NCBI GenBank assembly: GCA_003996215.1
Contig: QJPP01005215.1
Location: 1-64,000, forward strand
Source of the DNA: Jaltomata sinuosa
Taxonomy: Eukaryota > Streptophyta > Magnoliopsida > Solanales > Solanaceae
Reading direction: 5' to 3'
Length of the DNA stretch: 64,000 bases
The notes beneath the pieces are model-generated. The model had not been told where the DNA came from. It ran no database searches and worked only from the letters and a program-made list of their open reading frames with translations. The stretch's first letter is position 1. The number at the start of each line of letters is the position of its first letter. The translations under genes were made by a program, and so were the position numbers. Of the stretch, positions 47,984 through 59,090 are shown piece by piece.

Positions 47984-48430
47984 GTTTTGAGATTTCCGAA
48001 CTCATTTTGAGTACTTGGGTGACTTTTAAGAAAAATCAGAAAAGTATTAACTTTTGGTCAGTATTTCATCAAGATGATCTTTGTTGGTCATTTCAATGAT
48101 TCCATTAAATCCAAAATGCTGTTTATAATTGGATATTTGGTTTGTGTTCACGGGATTCCAAATGAATCCCAAGGGTCCATTCAGAGACATTTTAAACTTG
48201 TTGGATAGCTGGTTTTTCAGCTGCTTGTGCAGCTACAACACCTTCTTTGTGTTACAAGGAGTCCATTGCGTTCGTGAAGGTTTGAGATTTTGACCATCGC
48301 ATTCGTGAAGGAACCTGCGCATGCATGATAATGGGTCCGTTGGGACCCGGTTGAGGTCCTTCTTTGCATTCACAAAGAGGCTATTGTGATCACTATGGTA
48401 AAGCTGGCATGGTCCCATGAAGCGATGAGG
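47984..48430 (+). repeat. A 5' LTR, piece 2
   Basis: Matches the A 3' LTR at about 62876-63325 (ttttgagatttcc against tcctgagacttct, then the attcgtgaagg repeats). Ends TGAGG (48426-48430), left TSD of D. Confidence 0.87.
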
Positions 48431-50232
48431 TGTCATGACCTAATTTCTCAAGTCATGATGGCACCTATAATACCGCCACCCCCTCCTCCCTCCCTGCCCC
48501 CCGTAGGTTAACCAATTCTCATAGCCTAAAACAGTTGGTAATGAGCCACAACCTAGGTAAAGCGCGCACAACAAGGATAATAAGCAACTAAAGGTTAAGA
48601 AGTCAAAGCAATAGGAAAGCAACCTAAATATATACAAGAAACTACACCATCCCACGACTTAGTGTCACAAGTACATGAGCCACTGTTAAAGATACAGAGT
48701 ACAAGAGAGTGCAAAAGTAAAATGTACAACTGTAGTTGAATATACAAAGGAGTTAATTGTGCCAAAAGAAGAGATATAGCCAAGCTCCAGTCACCAAGAG
48801 TTCACCTTATGTCTTGGATGTCCCAAAAGTTACACGAGACCCCACGTCAATGATGATGGCCCACACTAGGATCTACATCAGGAAGATGCAAAAGTGTAAT
48901 ATGCGCACCAATTTCATAAGCAATGGGTACCCAATAGACATCATAGGAGAACTGGGCATATATAAATTATAGAAGCAATAGATAGTAGATAAGAGAAGAA
49001 AAGGGTCATAGAAGCAAATAGAGTGAAGTACATGGAAGCTAGCAATAGATAGAAGGCATAAAAGGATACAAGTGTACTAATGATAGCCACATAAGATGTA
49101 TCATAGAAAACATATGAAAGAGTAGAGAACGCACCTGGATCCTTGCAATAACAGTAAATAAAGAAAGCCTAACACACTGGGTGGTGTACCGGTAATCTTA
49201 AATAAAGGGAGAGAAAGAAAGGCAACTAAACATAAACATGCTAACAATACAGCTCACAAGGTAAGGATAATTGAAAAGTAAGCTATAAGGTAACTACAGT
49301 ACGAACAAGTAAAACTAATCTACCTACAATCCCAAAGAGCGCCCATACACTCGAGGAATACATACAAGTGAAGACAAACCCTACCGGCATCCCATACTAC
49401 CGAAGAGTACACTTAACAAACAGAAAAACAAGGGTAGAATCCTGGAAAAAATAAATGATATGCTATGGTGTGCTAGTTGTACCATATGAACCTCCTACGG
49501 CACCCGTAGGCCCAGCAAGTAGGATGCATGGAAGGGCTTCCCTCGTATACCTCTATTCTCTCGTATACAACTCCTTTGGCACTCTCGGCCCATAGCCCCT
49601 AGTTTAGATCAGCAAGGTCCATAGAGGTTTTTGAAACCATATACCAACTCCCAAGATCCCAACATGTGTGCCCAGTATCTATCGAATTCTAAAATCAGTA
49701 AAAAAAACATGTCTAGCACTCGGCCTGACCGAGTCTAGTATCATCTCAGGTATCAGTATGAAAAAAGAATATTTAATTCCTTTTATTTCAATAAGATCCA
49801 TTAAACCAGTATTAAGTCCATTTATAGCCATTAATAACTGAAAATAGGCCCTCGGGGTCATGCAAGGTAAGAAAACCAGTGACAGTTAGGTCTGCAGCCC
49901 TAAAGTAGTAGTAAACCAATGCATAAAAGCTCTTTTCAAGATGATGTTATGCTCATATACAACCACAACTCAATATCAACCTAGTGTCCCTGCACAGGCT
50001 CAATCCGCTCTACAAAATAGATAACCATATAGCAATCACGAATCAATGTCCGAGACTCACAGACACTTCCCAAATATCCCACCAACTATGATCCAGAGGC
50101 ATATGCAAAGGCCACTAAGGGTCGTAAGAGGGTAATACTACCATACTAGCTCAAATACTGAAGCAGGAGAAACAAGAACAGACAACAAGGAAGCAGAAAA
50201 GGTCTGGAGTGCCAAACTAGTAATCCCAACCA
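48431..50232 (-). repeat. D 3' LTR, truncated (R/U5 side only)
   Basis: Plus-strand start TGTCATGACC; homologous to 53026-54667 of the 5' LTR up to aatcccaacc, then changes to RT sequence. Contains a C-rich run (48479-48502) absent from the partner LTR. Short frames here have no family likeness. Confidence 0.88.
48479..48502 (-). other. Candidate G-quadruplex motif in the D 3' LTR
   Basis: On the reverse strand, G tracts of 6, 3, 3 and 5 with loops of 2, 1 and 4 bases, meeting the usual G3-N1-7 pattern. It lies about 50 bp from the LTR end. Confidence 0.6.
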
Positions 50233-51420
50233 AATGCATCAAGTCTATAAAAGTTGTTGCGGCATTAGTCAACCCAAAAAACATCACCAGGAACTCAAAA
50301 TGGCCATAACATGTCCTGAATGTTGTCTTAGGGATGTCTTCCGCTCTAATCCTCAACTAATTGTAGCCTGACCTTAAATCTATCTTAGAGAACACTACCA
50401 CACCCTGGAGCTTATCAAACAAGCCATGTATAAGCGGCATCAAATACCTGTTCATTATAGTTACCTTATTCAGGTGCCGATAATCAATGCACATCTGCAT
50501 CAAGCTATCTTTATTCTTCACAAACAGAACTGGAGCACCCCAAACCGACACACTCGATCTGATGAAACCCTTAGCTAACATGTCTTGAATCTGAACCTTA
50601 AGCTCCCTCAACTCAATTGTAGCCATATGATATAGAGTAATGGAATTGGGCTTGGTACCCATCTCTAACTCAATAACAAAGTTTATATCACGCTCAGGTG
50701 GAAGGACTTGTAGGTCGGTCGCAAACATATCTAAAAACTCTAAACCATGGGGACCGACTCAAGAGAAGAAGTATCGGTGATAACATCCCATACATATGAT
50801 AGATAAGCCAAACACCCATGCAAAATTAACTTTCTAGCCTGAAGAGAAGAAATAATCCCAGATGGTATGCAGCCAATAAAACCTTGCCACACAACTGGGG
50901 ATACATTAGGCACGGCTAAGGTAACGTTCTTGGCATAACAATCCAAAATTTCTTGGTAAGGGGATAACTAGTCCATGCCTAGAATCACATCAAAGTCTAG
51001 CATATCTAATATCATCAAATCAACCCAAGTCTCAGGACCATCAACAGCTACCAAGAATTATCTAACAATCTGATCCACTACTAAAGAATCATCTACCGTG
51101 ATAGTAACAGATAAGGAATATATAATGGCTCACTAGCAAACCCCAAGAAGGGAATAAAGTAGGTAGAAACATATGAACAAGAAGAACTAGGATTAAACAA
51201 AGTTGAAGCTGACTGACGATAGATAGAGATCATACATAAGATCACAGCATATGAGGCCTCCACCTCTGATCTACGAGGGACTGCATAGAACAGACGCCAA
51301 CCTTTACCTAACTGTTTGCCAACCTGACCCCCTAACCTGGCAAGCTGGGCACCATCCCTACCCTGAACAGCACCTCCTCTGACCGGTGGTTGCACTGCTC
51401 TTAGAGGCTGAGTGATTGGT
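50233..51420 (-). pseudogene. pol: D pol fragment: protease end and N-terminal half of RT
   Basis: Reverse strand: MLDFDVILGMD* (end of protease), VAFATDLQVLPPERDINFVIEL, IRSSVSVWGAPVLFVKNKDS, MCIDYRHLNKVTIMNRYLMP, FDKLQG, SKIDLRSGYN*L, IPKTTFRTCYGHFEFLVMFFGLTNA and FIDLMHL. It breaks off before the FIDD box at about 50232. Frame changes and stops are frequent. Confidence 0.85.
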
Positions 51421-52960
51421 TGAACTATACTCGGTTGGGCGCAATCTTTGGCAAAGTGACCAATAATACAACACTAATAGCACAGCCCTGACAGCCCACC
51501 CTGGCATAACAAACTAGTTGAACCTATATGGCCACCATGACCTGATGCCTAGATGATGTACCCCTCGATGACTGACCTAAAATTGGCCTACCGAATTCAT
51601 GTTGACCACTGTAACCATGTTGACTACCATAACCATGATCAAACTGAGGCCCACCTGAATCCTAAAGTGATGCCTGAATTTGCTAGATAAACTAGCCTAG
51701 ATGCTGTTATGGTTGATATCCTCTGCTTTACTGACCTGAACCTCTATTGCCAGAGCGGGAACCATTGTAACCGCTCTGATGGCATGGTCTCTTTTCTCAT
51801 GTCTTAGGGTCTTGGCGATGCAAATCTTCAATAGTGCGAGCATGGTCTACTATTGCCTGAAACAACTACCCACTAGCAACTAGTTTCTCTACAATCTAAC
51901 GCAGCTCAGTCCTCATCCCCCTAACAAATCAATGAATCTGGTCTGACTCTGTAGGAATAATCATAGCCCCAAATAGAGCAAACTAGTGAAAGCGGGTGTC
52001 GTACTCATACACTATCACAGACCCCGGCATCAACCGGGTAAACTGATCCCTTTGGTGCTCATAGTCACTTTAAGGCAAGAACTTGTCCATAACGACCTCG
52101 TAGAACTCCCTTCATGTTAACTGAGGAGACTAAAAATGCCTGGAAGCTACCTGGGCGCTCCACCAAAGCTTATCTAGCCCCTCCAAGTGATATGTTGTAT
52201 AATCCACTCTGTGCGCATCCAACTGACCAAGGTAATGAAGCATCTCCTGTTAGGTACAAATATAATCAAAGGCATCCTACCCAGGAGTACCATAGAACCT
52301 TAGTGGGGATAGTCTTAGAAACCATCCCAAAGCCTTCTGCTCCGACTCTTACATAACTGGGCGAGGAGCAAGGGACTGAGCGACTGTAGGCACTGAAAGG
52401 ACTTGTGCATGGGGAGCCACAGTAGTAGGCTGCACTCTTGAACTCTAAACAACCATGGCTTCCCCCTAAAAAGATGTTTGGTCCATATCAGAAGGCTGAC
52501 CCCCAACCATTCTCAAAAACTAAAGAAGCACACCCCGAATATCTGATATACTAGTTGGGGTTGGTGTTGGTGTTGGTGCTGATACTAATGTCGCTATTGG
52601 CCCTGGTGTAACCTGGGCTACTCCCTAGTCCATGGGTTGTTTATCTAAAACTGATTTAGGATCATACTCGGCCTCAGGAGCTCTAACTGGTGCCGCCGCT
52701 CAGGCACATCCTCGACCTCTACCTCTATGTCTACCCCAGCCCCTAGCTAGATTCAGAGGTGCTAGTGCTAAAGACTCGCCCTCATCCACTGCTAAAGATC
52801 TCGTACAAACCATATGCAAAAGTGTAAATAGAACAAATGATATTTCAGGAAACCATCTAGGACAAAACGCTTGATATAGAAGCAAGAGGTGACTCATGTT
52901 TCCTAAAATGCCACTGTAGCCTATCAAAGATTGGGTACGAACGTCTTCACCCCGAACCCC
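51421..52960 (-). pseudogene. gag: D gag remnant
   Basis: Reverse strand. Recognisable blocks: a PTPTPTPTS stretch near 52560, DIRGVLLQFLRMVGGQPSDMDQTSF, LRLSPLRFYGTPG (typical gag capsid start), KLWWSAQVASRHF, YEVVMDKFLP, YEHQRDQFTRLMPGSVIVYEY, FVRGMRTELR and AIVDHARTIEDLH. The knuckle near 51460 reads CY*CCIIGHFAKDC, correct C-x2-C-x4-H-x4-C spacing with a stop at x2. At least ten in-frame stops. Confidence 0.82.
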
Positions 52961-53009
52961 AAGACTCTACTAGACATTGGTTCATATACCATTGACATTG
53001 GTAAATCTA

Positions 53010-53022
53010 GGCTCTGATACCA
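53010..53022 (-). other. D primer-binding site (initiator tRNA-Met)
   Basis: Plus strand ggctctgatacca, exact complement of TGGTATCAGAGCC, three bases from the 5' LTR. Confidence 0.92.
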
Positions 53023-53025
53023 AGC

Positions 53026-56000
53026 TATCACAACCCAATTTCTCAGGTCAGGATGACACCTATATTTCCCCGTCACACCATAGGCAAACCATTCCACGTA
53101 GCCTGAAATGTTTAGAACTGGACTACAACCTAAGTAAAGCTCGCATAACAAGGATAATAAGCAGAAGAAGGTAAAGAATGAAAAGCAAAAGGAAAGCAAC
53201 CTAAATATATATAGAAAACTACACCATCCCACGACCTGGTATCACAAGTAAAGGAGCCACTACTAAAGATACAGAGTACAAGAGAGTGCAAAAGTAAAAT
53301 ATACAATTGTCTATGAATATACAAAAGAGTCAATTGTGTCTAAAGAAAAGATATAGCCAAGTCTCAATAGACAGGAGCTCACCCTATGTCTTGGACGTCC
53401 CAAAAGTTTCATGAGTCTCCACGTTAATTGTGATGGCCCACACTAGGATCTACGCCAGAAAGATGCAGAAGTGTAGTATTAGCACCAATTGCATAAGCAA
53501 TAGGTACCCAGTAGACATCATAGGCCGACTGGGCATATATAAAATGTAAAAGTAGTAGATAGAAGATAAGAGAAGAAAAGGGTCAGAGAAGCAAATAGAG
53601 TGAAGTACATGGAATCTAGCAACAAATAGAAGGCATAAAAGGAAACAAGTGTACTAATGCTAGCCACAGAAGAAGTATCACAGAGCGCAGGTGAAAGAAT
53701 AGAGAACCCTCTTTGATCCTTGCAATAACAGTAAATAAAAAAAGCTTAAAGAACAGGGTGGTGTACTGATAGCCTCAAATAAAGGGAGAGAAATAAAGGC
53801 AACTAAACATAAACAAGCTAACAATACAACTCACAAGATAAGGATGATCAAAAAGTAATCTAGTCGGTAACTACAGTAGGAACAAGTAAAACTAATCTAC
53901 CTACAATACGAGCCCATACACCCAAGGAATACATACAAGTGAAGACAAACCCTACCGACATCCCATACTACCAGAGAGTACACTCAGCAAACAACAAACA
54001 AGGTCGGAATCGTGCATAAAATAAATGATATGCTATGGTGTGCCAGTGGTACCGTATGCACCTCCTCTTGTTACCATAAACCAAATAGATAGGACTCATA
54101 TAAGGGCTTCCCCTGTATACCTCTACTCCCCCGTATACCCCTCATCTATCTCTCTTTGACCATATCCTCTAGTCTAGATCAGCAAGATCCATGGAGGTAT
54201 TTGAGACCACATACCAACTCTCAAGATCCCAACATGCGCCTAGAGTCTATCCGGGTCTAAAATCAATAATAAGACCATGTCTAGAGCTCGGCCATGCAAG
54301 GTTAGAAAATTGGTGATAGTCAAGCCTTCATCCTTGTAGTAGTCGTAAACCAATGCAAAAAAGCTCTTTTCATGAAGATATTATGCTCAAATACAACCAC
54401 AGCTCATTATTAACCTACTGGCCTTGCATAGGCTAAATACGCTCTACAACATAGATAACTAACTAGCAATTGCGAATCAAAGTCTGAGAATCTTGGACAC
54501 TTCCAAAATATCCCACCAACTATGGTCCATAGGTATATGCAAAGGCCACTCAGGGTCGTAAGAAGGTAATACTACCATACTATCTCAAATACTGAAGCAC
54601 GAGAAACAAGAATGGACAACAAGGGACCGGACAAGGTTTGAGGTGCCAAATTAGCAATCCCAACCCAAGGATGTGCTAAATAATACATTACATTCTATAT
54701 AGGCCAAATCTAAGATCTGTAAGCCATAGCCTACTTGGCGTCCGATGAAAAGCAGCAAGAACGACATCGTTCGAGCCTCAACTACTTTCAGAAGCCCCAA
54801 ACAACCTCAAACTACCAAAAACATAAGCTACTCATCAAAGCAAAGGTAACAATACCTATAATGCTAATAATTAGATCGGTCAAAAATCTAAGTAAAAAAT
54901 GGGCTCGTGGGCCCTGCAACCCAAAATTGAGAACAAAAATTACCATGAGGATTCCAACACTGCCAAGAACTCAGCTAAAAAATTAAGGATGATTCAAAGA
55001 AGGGAAAGGGCCGAAGAAACCCCGAAATACAAAGAACAAATTAAGAATCGAAAGAAGAATTTAATAGAAAAAGGGATGGAAAACTTACAGTTGATGGCAG
55101 GAAATCGACCATGGACAAGGAGAATACCACCCCAACACTCTATGATTAACCCCCATTGATAATTGAGCTTAGAGCTTTAGAGAAATAGTGGATTTTGGTT
55201 AAAATGAAGAAGGAAACAATGGAGAACAAATATGCACTGCCAAGCCCATGCCTATATGCACGCAGTCAGGCCACTGTGCACGCGCACGCACAGGGAAAGT
55301 GGAGTCCAGGCCAGGCGCCATGCTTGCATGCATGCAGGCTAGCCACCACGCACAGGAATGCACATGCAGACAAGCTGCCGCGCAGGCGAAGGGCAAAGAG
55401 GAGGGCATAGCCAATGCCTTCTACGGGTACGCAGTTGACCATCTACGTGGGTGAAGGGTAGGCTAGTGTTGCAATAGCAACCAGCCAACAACAGAAATTT
55501 CAAGGCTAAAATGTTACCACATAGAGCCTTGGGATTCATCTGGGGACCCGCGGATGCAAACAAACTATGTTACTCAAATAAAAATAGCATTTCAGACCCA
55601 ATAAAATCAATAAAATTACCAATGGAGGTTGATTTAATGAAAAGTGAGCTCCACGCCCAAGAACCATCCTTTTTACCAAAATGAACCCCATAGCCCAAAA
55701 CAAGTTCGGAAGCCTCAGGACCCAAATCAAAGGTCCCTCTAGCCTAAAGTCGATAATTTGAGGTAATGGCACTGATGGAATTCCCATTCGAGCCTATCAT
55801 TTTTGAATATTGACCAAAGTCAAACTTCTAACTCCAACTAGCCTGAAATCTCAAAAGTGAGATATAACCATACCAAAAGCTCTTAGGCCTCGACCACAGT
55901 CTAACTAGACCAAAATCCACACTTCAAAGCTAGTGGAACTGTTAGAATTCTATTTTGAGCAGGCTTGCTAGGAATGTTGACTAAAGTCAATAATTTCCTA

Positions 56001-56164
56001 AGTTAAAGCTCTAAAATAAGAAAACGGTCATAAAGATCAAACGAATGGCCCAAACACCGAACCACCAGTCCTTGCAAGTCATAAATGATTTAGGGCCATT
56101 ACAAGTACACTATAACAGTGTATAGAAAGAAAAGATGCAAAAAATGACTGGAAAGGTCATTACA
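53026..56164 (-). repeat. D 5' LTR, 3139 bp
   Basis: Plus-strand start tatcacaaccc (terminal TG mutated to TA) and end ggtcaTTACA. GC-rich island at about 55240-55470 with cacgcgcacgc and gccatgcttgcatgcatgc words. Frames on both strands across that island are not supported as proteins. Confidence 0.9.
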
Positions 56165-56169
56165 TGAGG

Positions 56170-57419
56170 TCCCCACGGTTGTGATGAAGGACCCTTGGTT
56201 GTATAAATATTTTCTTCTTCATTTTCAGCTTATAGTTCTTCACGAAAAATCCATTTCTTGAACTTAGGAGATAGCTTTTGAAAAAATCTTCACCAACAAT
56301 TGTTTCAGGTAAATTTGTTGTACTCCACCATGTATTTTCCACTAGTAATTCATGTTTAACCATAGTTAATTTCCATAACTCATGGCTTAATTTTTGAATA
56401 TATCCATTGATCATAAAAGAGCTTTCAGGGCTATATTGAGCCTCGAATTGCTTCTTGTTTGTGCAAAAATTTTAGGCATGGTTTATTACCCTATTAGGAA
56501 CATAAATGTGGTTTATTTATGTTTTCATCGACGGGCACTGAGGGTCAATTTTTTACCCAAATTTAAAAAGATCGATATGGGTGTTGTTAGCCTTGTCTTG
56601 ACTTGTAGGACATGTTTGTGATAGCGTGACAACAATCCAAAGCACTTCAGAAGGGAAAAGCTCGATAGTGACAGTTTGTGTTTGTGTTTTGGCCCTGAGG
56701 TAGGTTATGATTTACTTCCTTTAGACTTAACTCAGTTAGATAGTATATTTTAAAAGTTTCATGAATTTTAGGGTTGACTTGTATGATAGAATTAGTCTAT
56801 AACAATCTTTTGTGAATAATTGGCTATTTTTGATATTTTAGACTAGTATTCCGTTATGAACCTTAGTTTAGGTTGCATGTTTCCTTAGTATGGTTAGTTG
56901 GAGAATCCTTAGTAATGCTTAGGAGAGGACCTCATGGTAGACTGGGATTTTACAATTTAGTTTATATTTATCTCTTTCTCTTTGTATTTATTATCTATAT
57001 TATGTTATTGTGGGCCTGAGACCATGGTTGTTCGATTGGCGGGACCCCAGGTTAGTCAACTTGTTTGATGGGTGTATTGTTGTTTAGATTGTGGTGAGCT
57101 CCCAGCATATGAAGATTTACTAATTTTCCTCTTCTATCTACTGTCTTTATTTGACATTTTGGATAAACAGTTGTATATTATGTAGCCTAACTCTCATACT
57201 TTAGAGGCTCTTGTACTAGTGATACCAAGTCTGTGGTAGGTTTTGTATGCATATATATATATTCTATATTTCTTGGTATCTTTTGGGCCAATTTTTAGAT
57301 TTTGTACCATTTTGTATATACATATATTGGTGGCCCCTTCCTTATCATTAATTTTACTTATGATTTATCTACTGGGAGGTGATATAGGTGCCATTATGGC
57401 CTAATTTTCGATCGTGATA
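56170..57419 (+). repeat. A 5' LTR, piece 3
   Basis: Resumes A's LTR after the right TSD of D (TGAGG, 56165-56169). Matches 63330-63799 of the 3' LTR and then runs past the point where E cuts the latter. Ends atcgtgata, where relatives end gtgaca, so one base is mutated. TATA-like box at 56202. Confidence 0.88.
56202..56209 (+). promoter_or_regulatory. Candidate TATA box of the A 5' LTR
   Basis: TATAAATA, followed by a pyrimidine-rich stretch, at the end of the attcgtgaagg repeat zone. The 3' LTR equivalent (about 63355) is degraded to agtatgacta. D lies 37 bp upstream and separates it from the rest of U3. Confidence 0.5.
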
Positions 57420-57422
57420 GCA

Positions 57423-57435
57423 TAGTATCAGAGCT
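57423..57435 (+). other. A primer-binding site (degraded initiator tRNA-Met site)
   Basis: TAGTATCAGAGCT, two changes from TGGTATCAGAGCC, three bases after the LTR. Confidence 0.82.
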
Positions 57436-57638
57436 TTAGATGTACCAATCTTACCAGTACAAGAGGTAGTGTCTAATAGAGTCTCACAAATTGATATGAT
57501 GATGTATGTAATCTTTTTGGAAGAGGCTATGTGGTATTCTTTGGAAAACTCCATATTTTTTATCCTCAATTGTTTTGTCCTTGATCCTATAAACTTCTAA
57601 ATTTTATTTGTTTCATTCTTTCTCAGATAATTCAGATT

Positions 57639-59090
57639 ATGTCAGTAGTAGGTGCGGGCAAGGCCCTTGTTCCTACAGTTAGAGCCCTACTTAGGGTATG
57701 GGGCAGATGTAGACCTAAAACTTAGGGTAAGGCATGAGCTTTGGTTCCATCTCGGGACCAGACTACAACATCGTTACTAGAGCCATAGGTAGAGGTTGAG
57801 GATATTCAGTATCAGCCGGAGGTCATGTGGCTAGCCTAGCCTCCGGCTGGTTTCATAGCCATACTAGTTCTTTAGGATACTTTGGTTCAGATTCTTGGCT
57901 TCTTGGAGGGTATTTCGTAGGCCAGGACTTTGCATGGTACGCCTAGTGGTTCACAGGTTAGGGATGAGCACAGACTTCAGCTCAGGCATCAGCAAAGTGT
58001 CCAGAAGAACAACCTACTAATGTAGCTCCCCGTTTAGAGATATTTTTTATTTTGATGGTTGCTCAGTCTATGGTAGTTAGGTCAATTATGTATTCTAAAG
58101 AGCAAAAAATGCTTAGTAGTTTCATCCGGTTAGGTCCTTTAAGGTTTTTTGATACTTCAAAGGATGGTTATGAGCTCTTAATGAGGTTTTAGAGAGGTTG
58201 CATAATATTATCTTGGTAGAGTAGCATGAGGTTGATTACAATGCATTTTAGATGGAAGGGTTAGCAAAGCAGTGGTGATGAGTGTACCTTTAGTACAAAC
58301 CAACGGAGTCACCTCTGATGACTTAAGCTTAGTTCTCTAAGACCTTCTTAGAGAAGTATGTACCTTGCAACATGAGAGAGATGTTGAGGGATGAGTTCAT
58401 TGATATACAACAAGGTTATATGTCAGGTTCTGAGTATGAGGCATAGTTCCATGATTGGCTACGCATGTTTCCATGATTATGCCTACAGAATCAAAGGGTT
58501 GGTTCTACTACTTCATTTGGCTACAAAGAATCTAGTGGCATCAGGGGCTACATTTCTTATTGTTGTTGATCATGCTCATACTATTGAGGGTATATATGAT
58601 GAGGCCTATAGAGGTAGCAATAAGAGGCCCCACCATCAGGGTAGATTCAGTGGTTCATAGTCTATAGGTAGGGGTTTCTCTAATAGAGGTCACCCTAAGT
58701 GCATTCAGTCTAACAGGCCTGTACAGGAAGCATTGCAGATCATCGAGAGTATTCAATCAGTTTATTCAAGTCAGAGTGGTCAGGGCAACCAGAGTTTGGT
58801 TCAGACTTCATAAGGTGCATGATTTGGGTATTTAGGATGTGGTGGTTAGTGTAGTTCAATTGGGTCATCTCAGCAGGCTACATCTAGTAGAGGTTTCTAT
58901 GAGTATGGTAAGTTGGGGACTTTTCTAGGTAATATCCCATGGTCTTGCATTATTGGAAGCAAGGTCAGCTGGTTCAGGCCCCTAAGGCTCTAGTGTCACA
59001 AACCAAAGGCAGTGTGCAAGGTAGTAGGAGTGCTCCCTAGGGTGGTAGATGTACTTTCTAGTTGGGTAGGATAGGTGATCATGGTGGACG
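57639..59090 (+). pseudogene. gag: A gag remnant, zinc knuckle destroyed
   Basis: Candidate start ATG 57639. Readable blocks: VQILGFLEGIS, SFIRLGPLRFFDTSKDGYE (gag capsid start), FSKTFLEKYVP, MREMLRDEFIDIQQGYMSGSEYEA*F, VVDHAHTIEGIYDEA and NKRPHHQGRFSGS. Frame changes break it near 58450. The nucleocapsid block near 58895-58935 reads FYEYGKLGTFLGNIP, where relatives have C-x2-C-GKLGH-x4-C: all three Cys and the His are lost. Confidence 0.8.

Larger units (their letters stand above)
48431..56164 (-). mobile_element. Element D: reverse-strand Ty3/gypsy element with deleted 3' half, 7734 bp
   Basis: Exact TSDs TGAGG at 48426-48430 and 56165-56169. On the reverse strand: 5' LTR 56164-53026, primer site 53022-53010, gag, protease, first half of RT, then a direct joint at about 50232 into the middle of the 3' LTR (50232-48431). 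Lost are the RT second half, RNase H, integrase, polypurine tract and about 1.5 kb of the 3' LTR. Lineage as A and R2. Confidence 0.92.
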
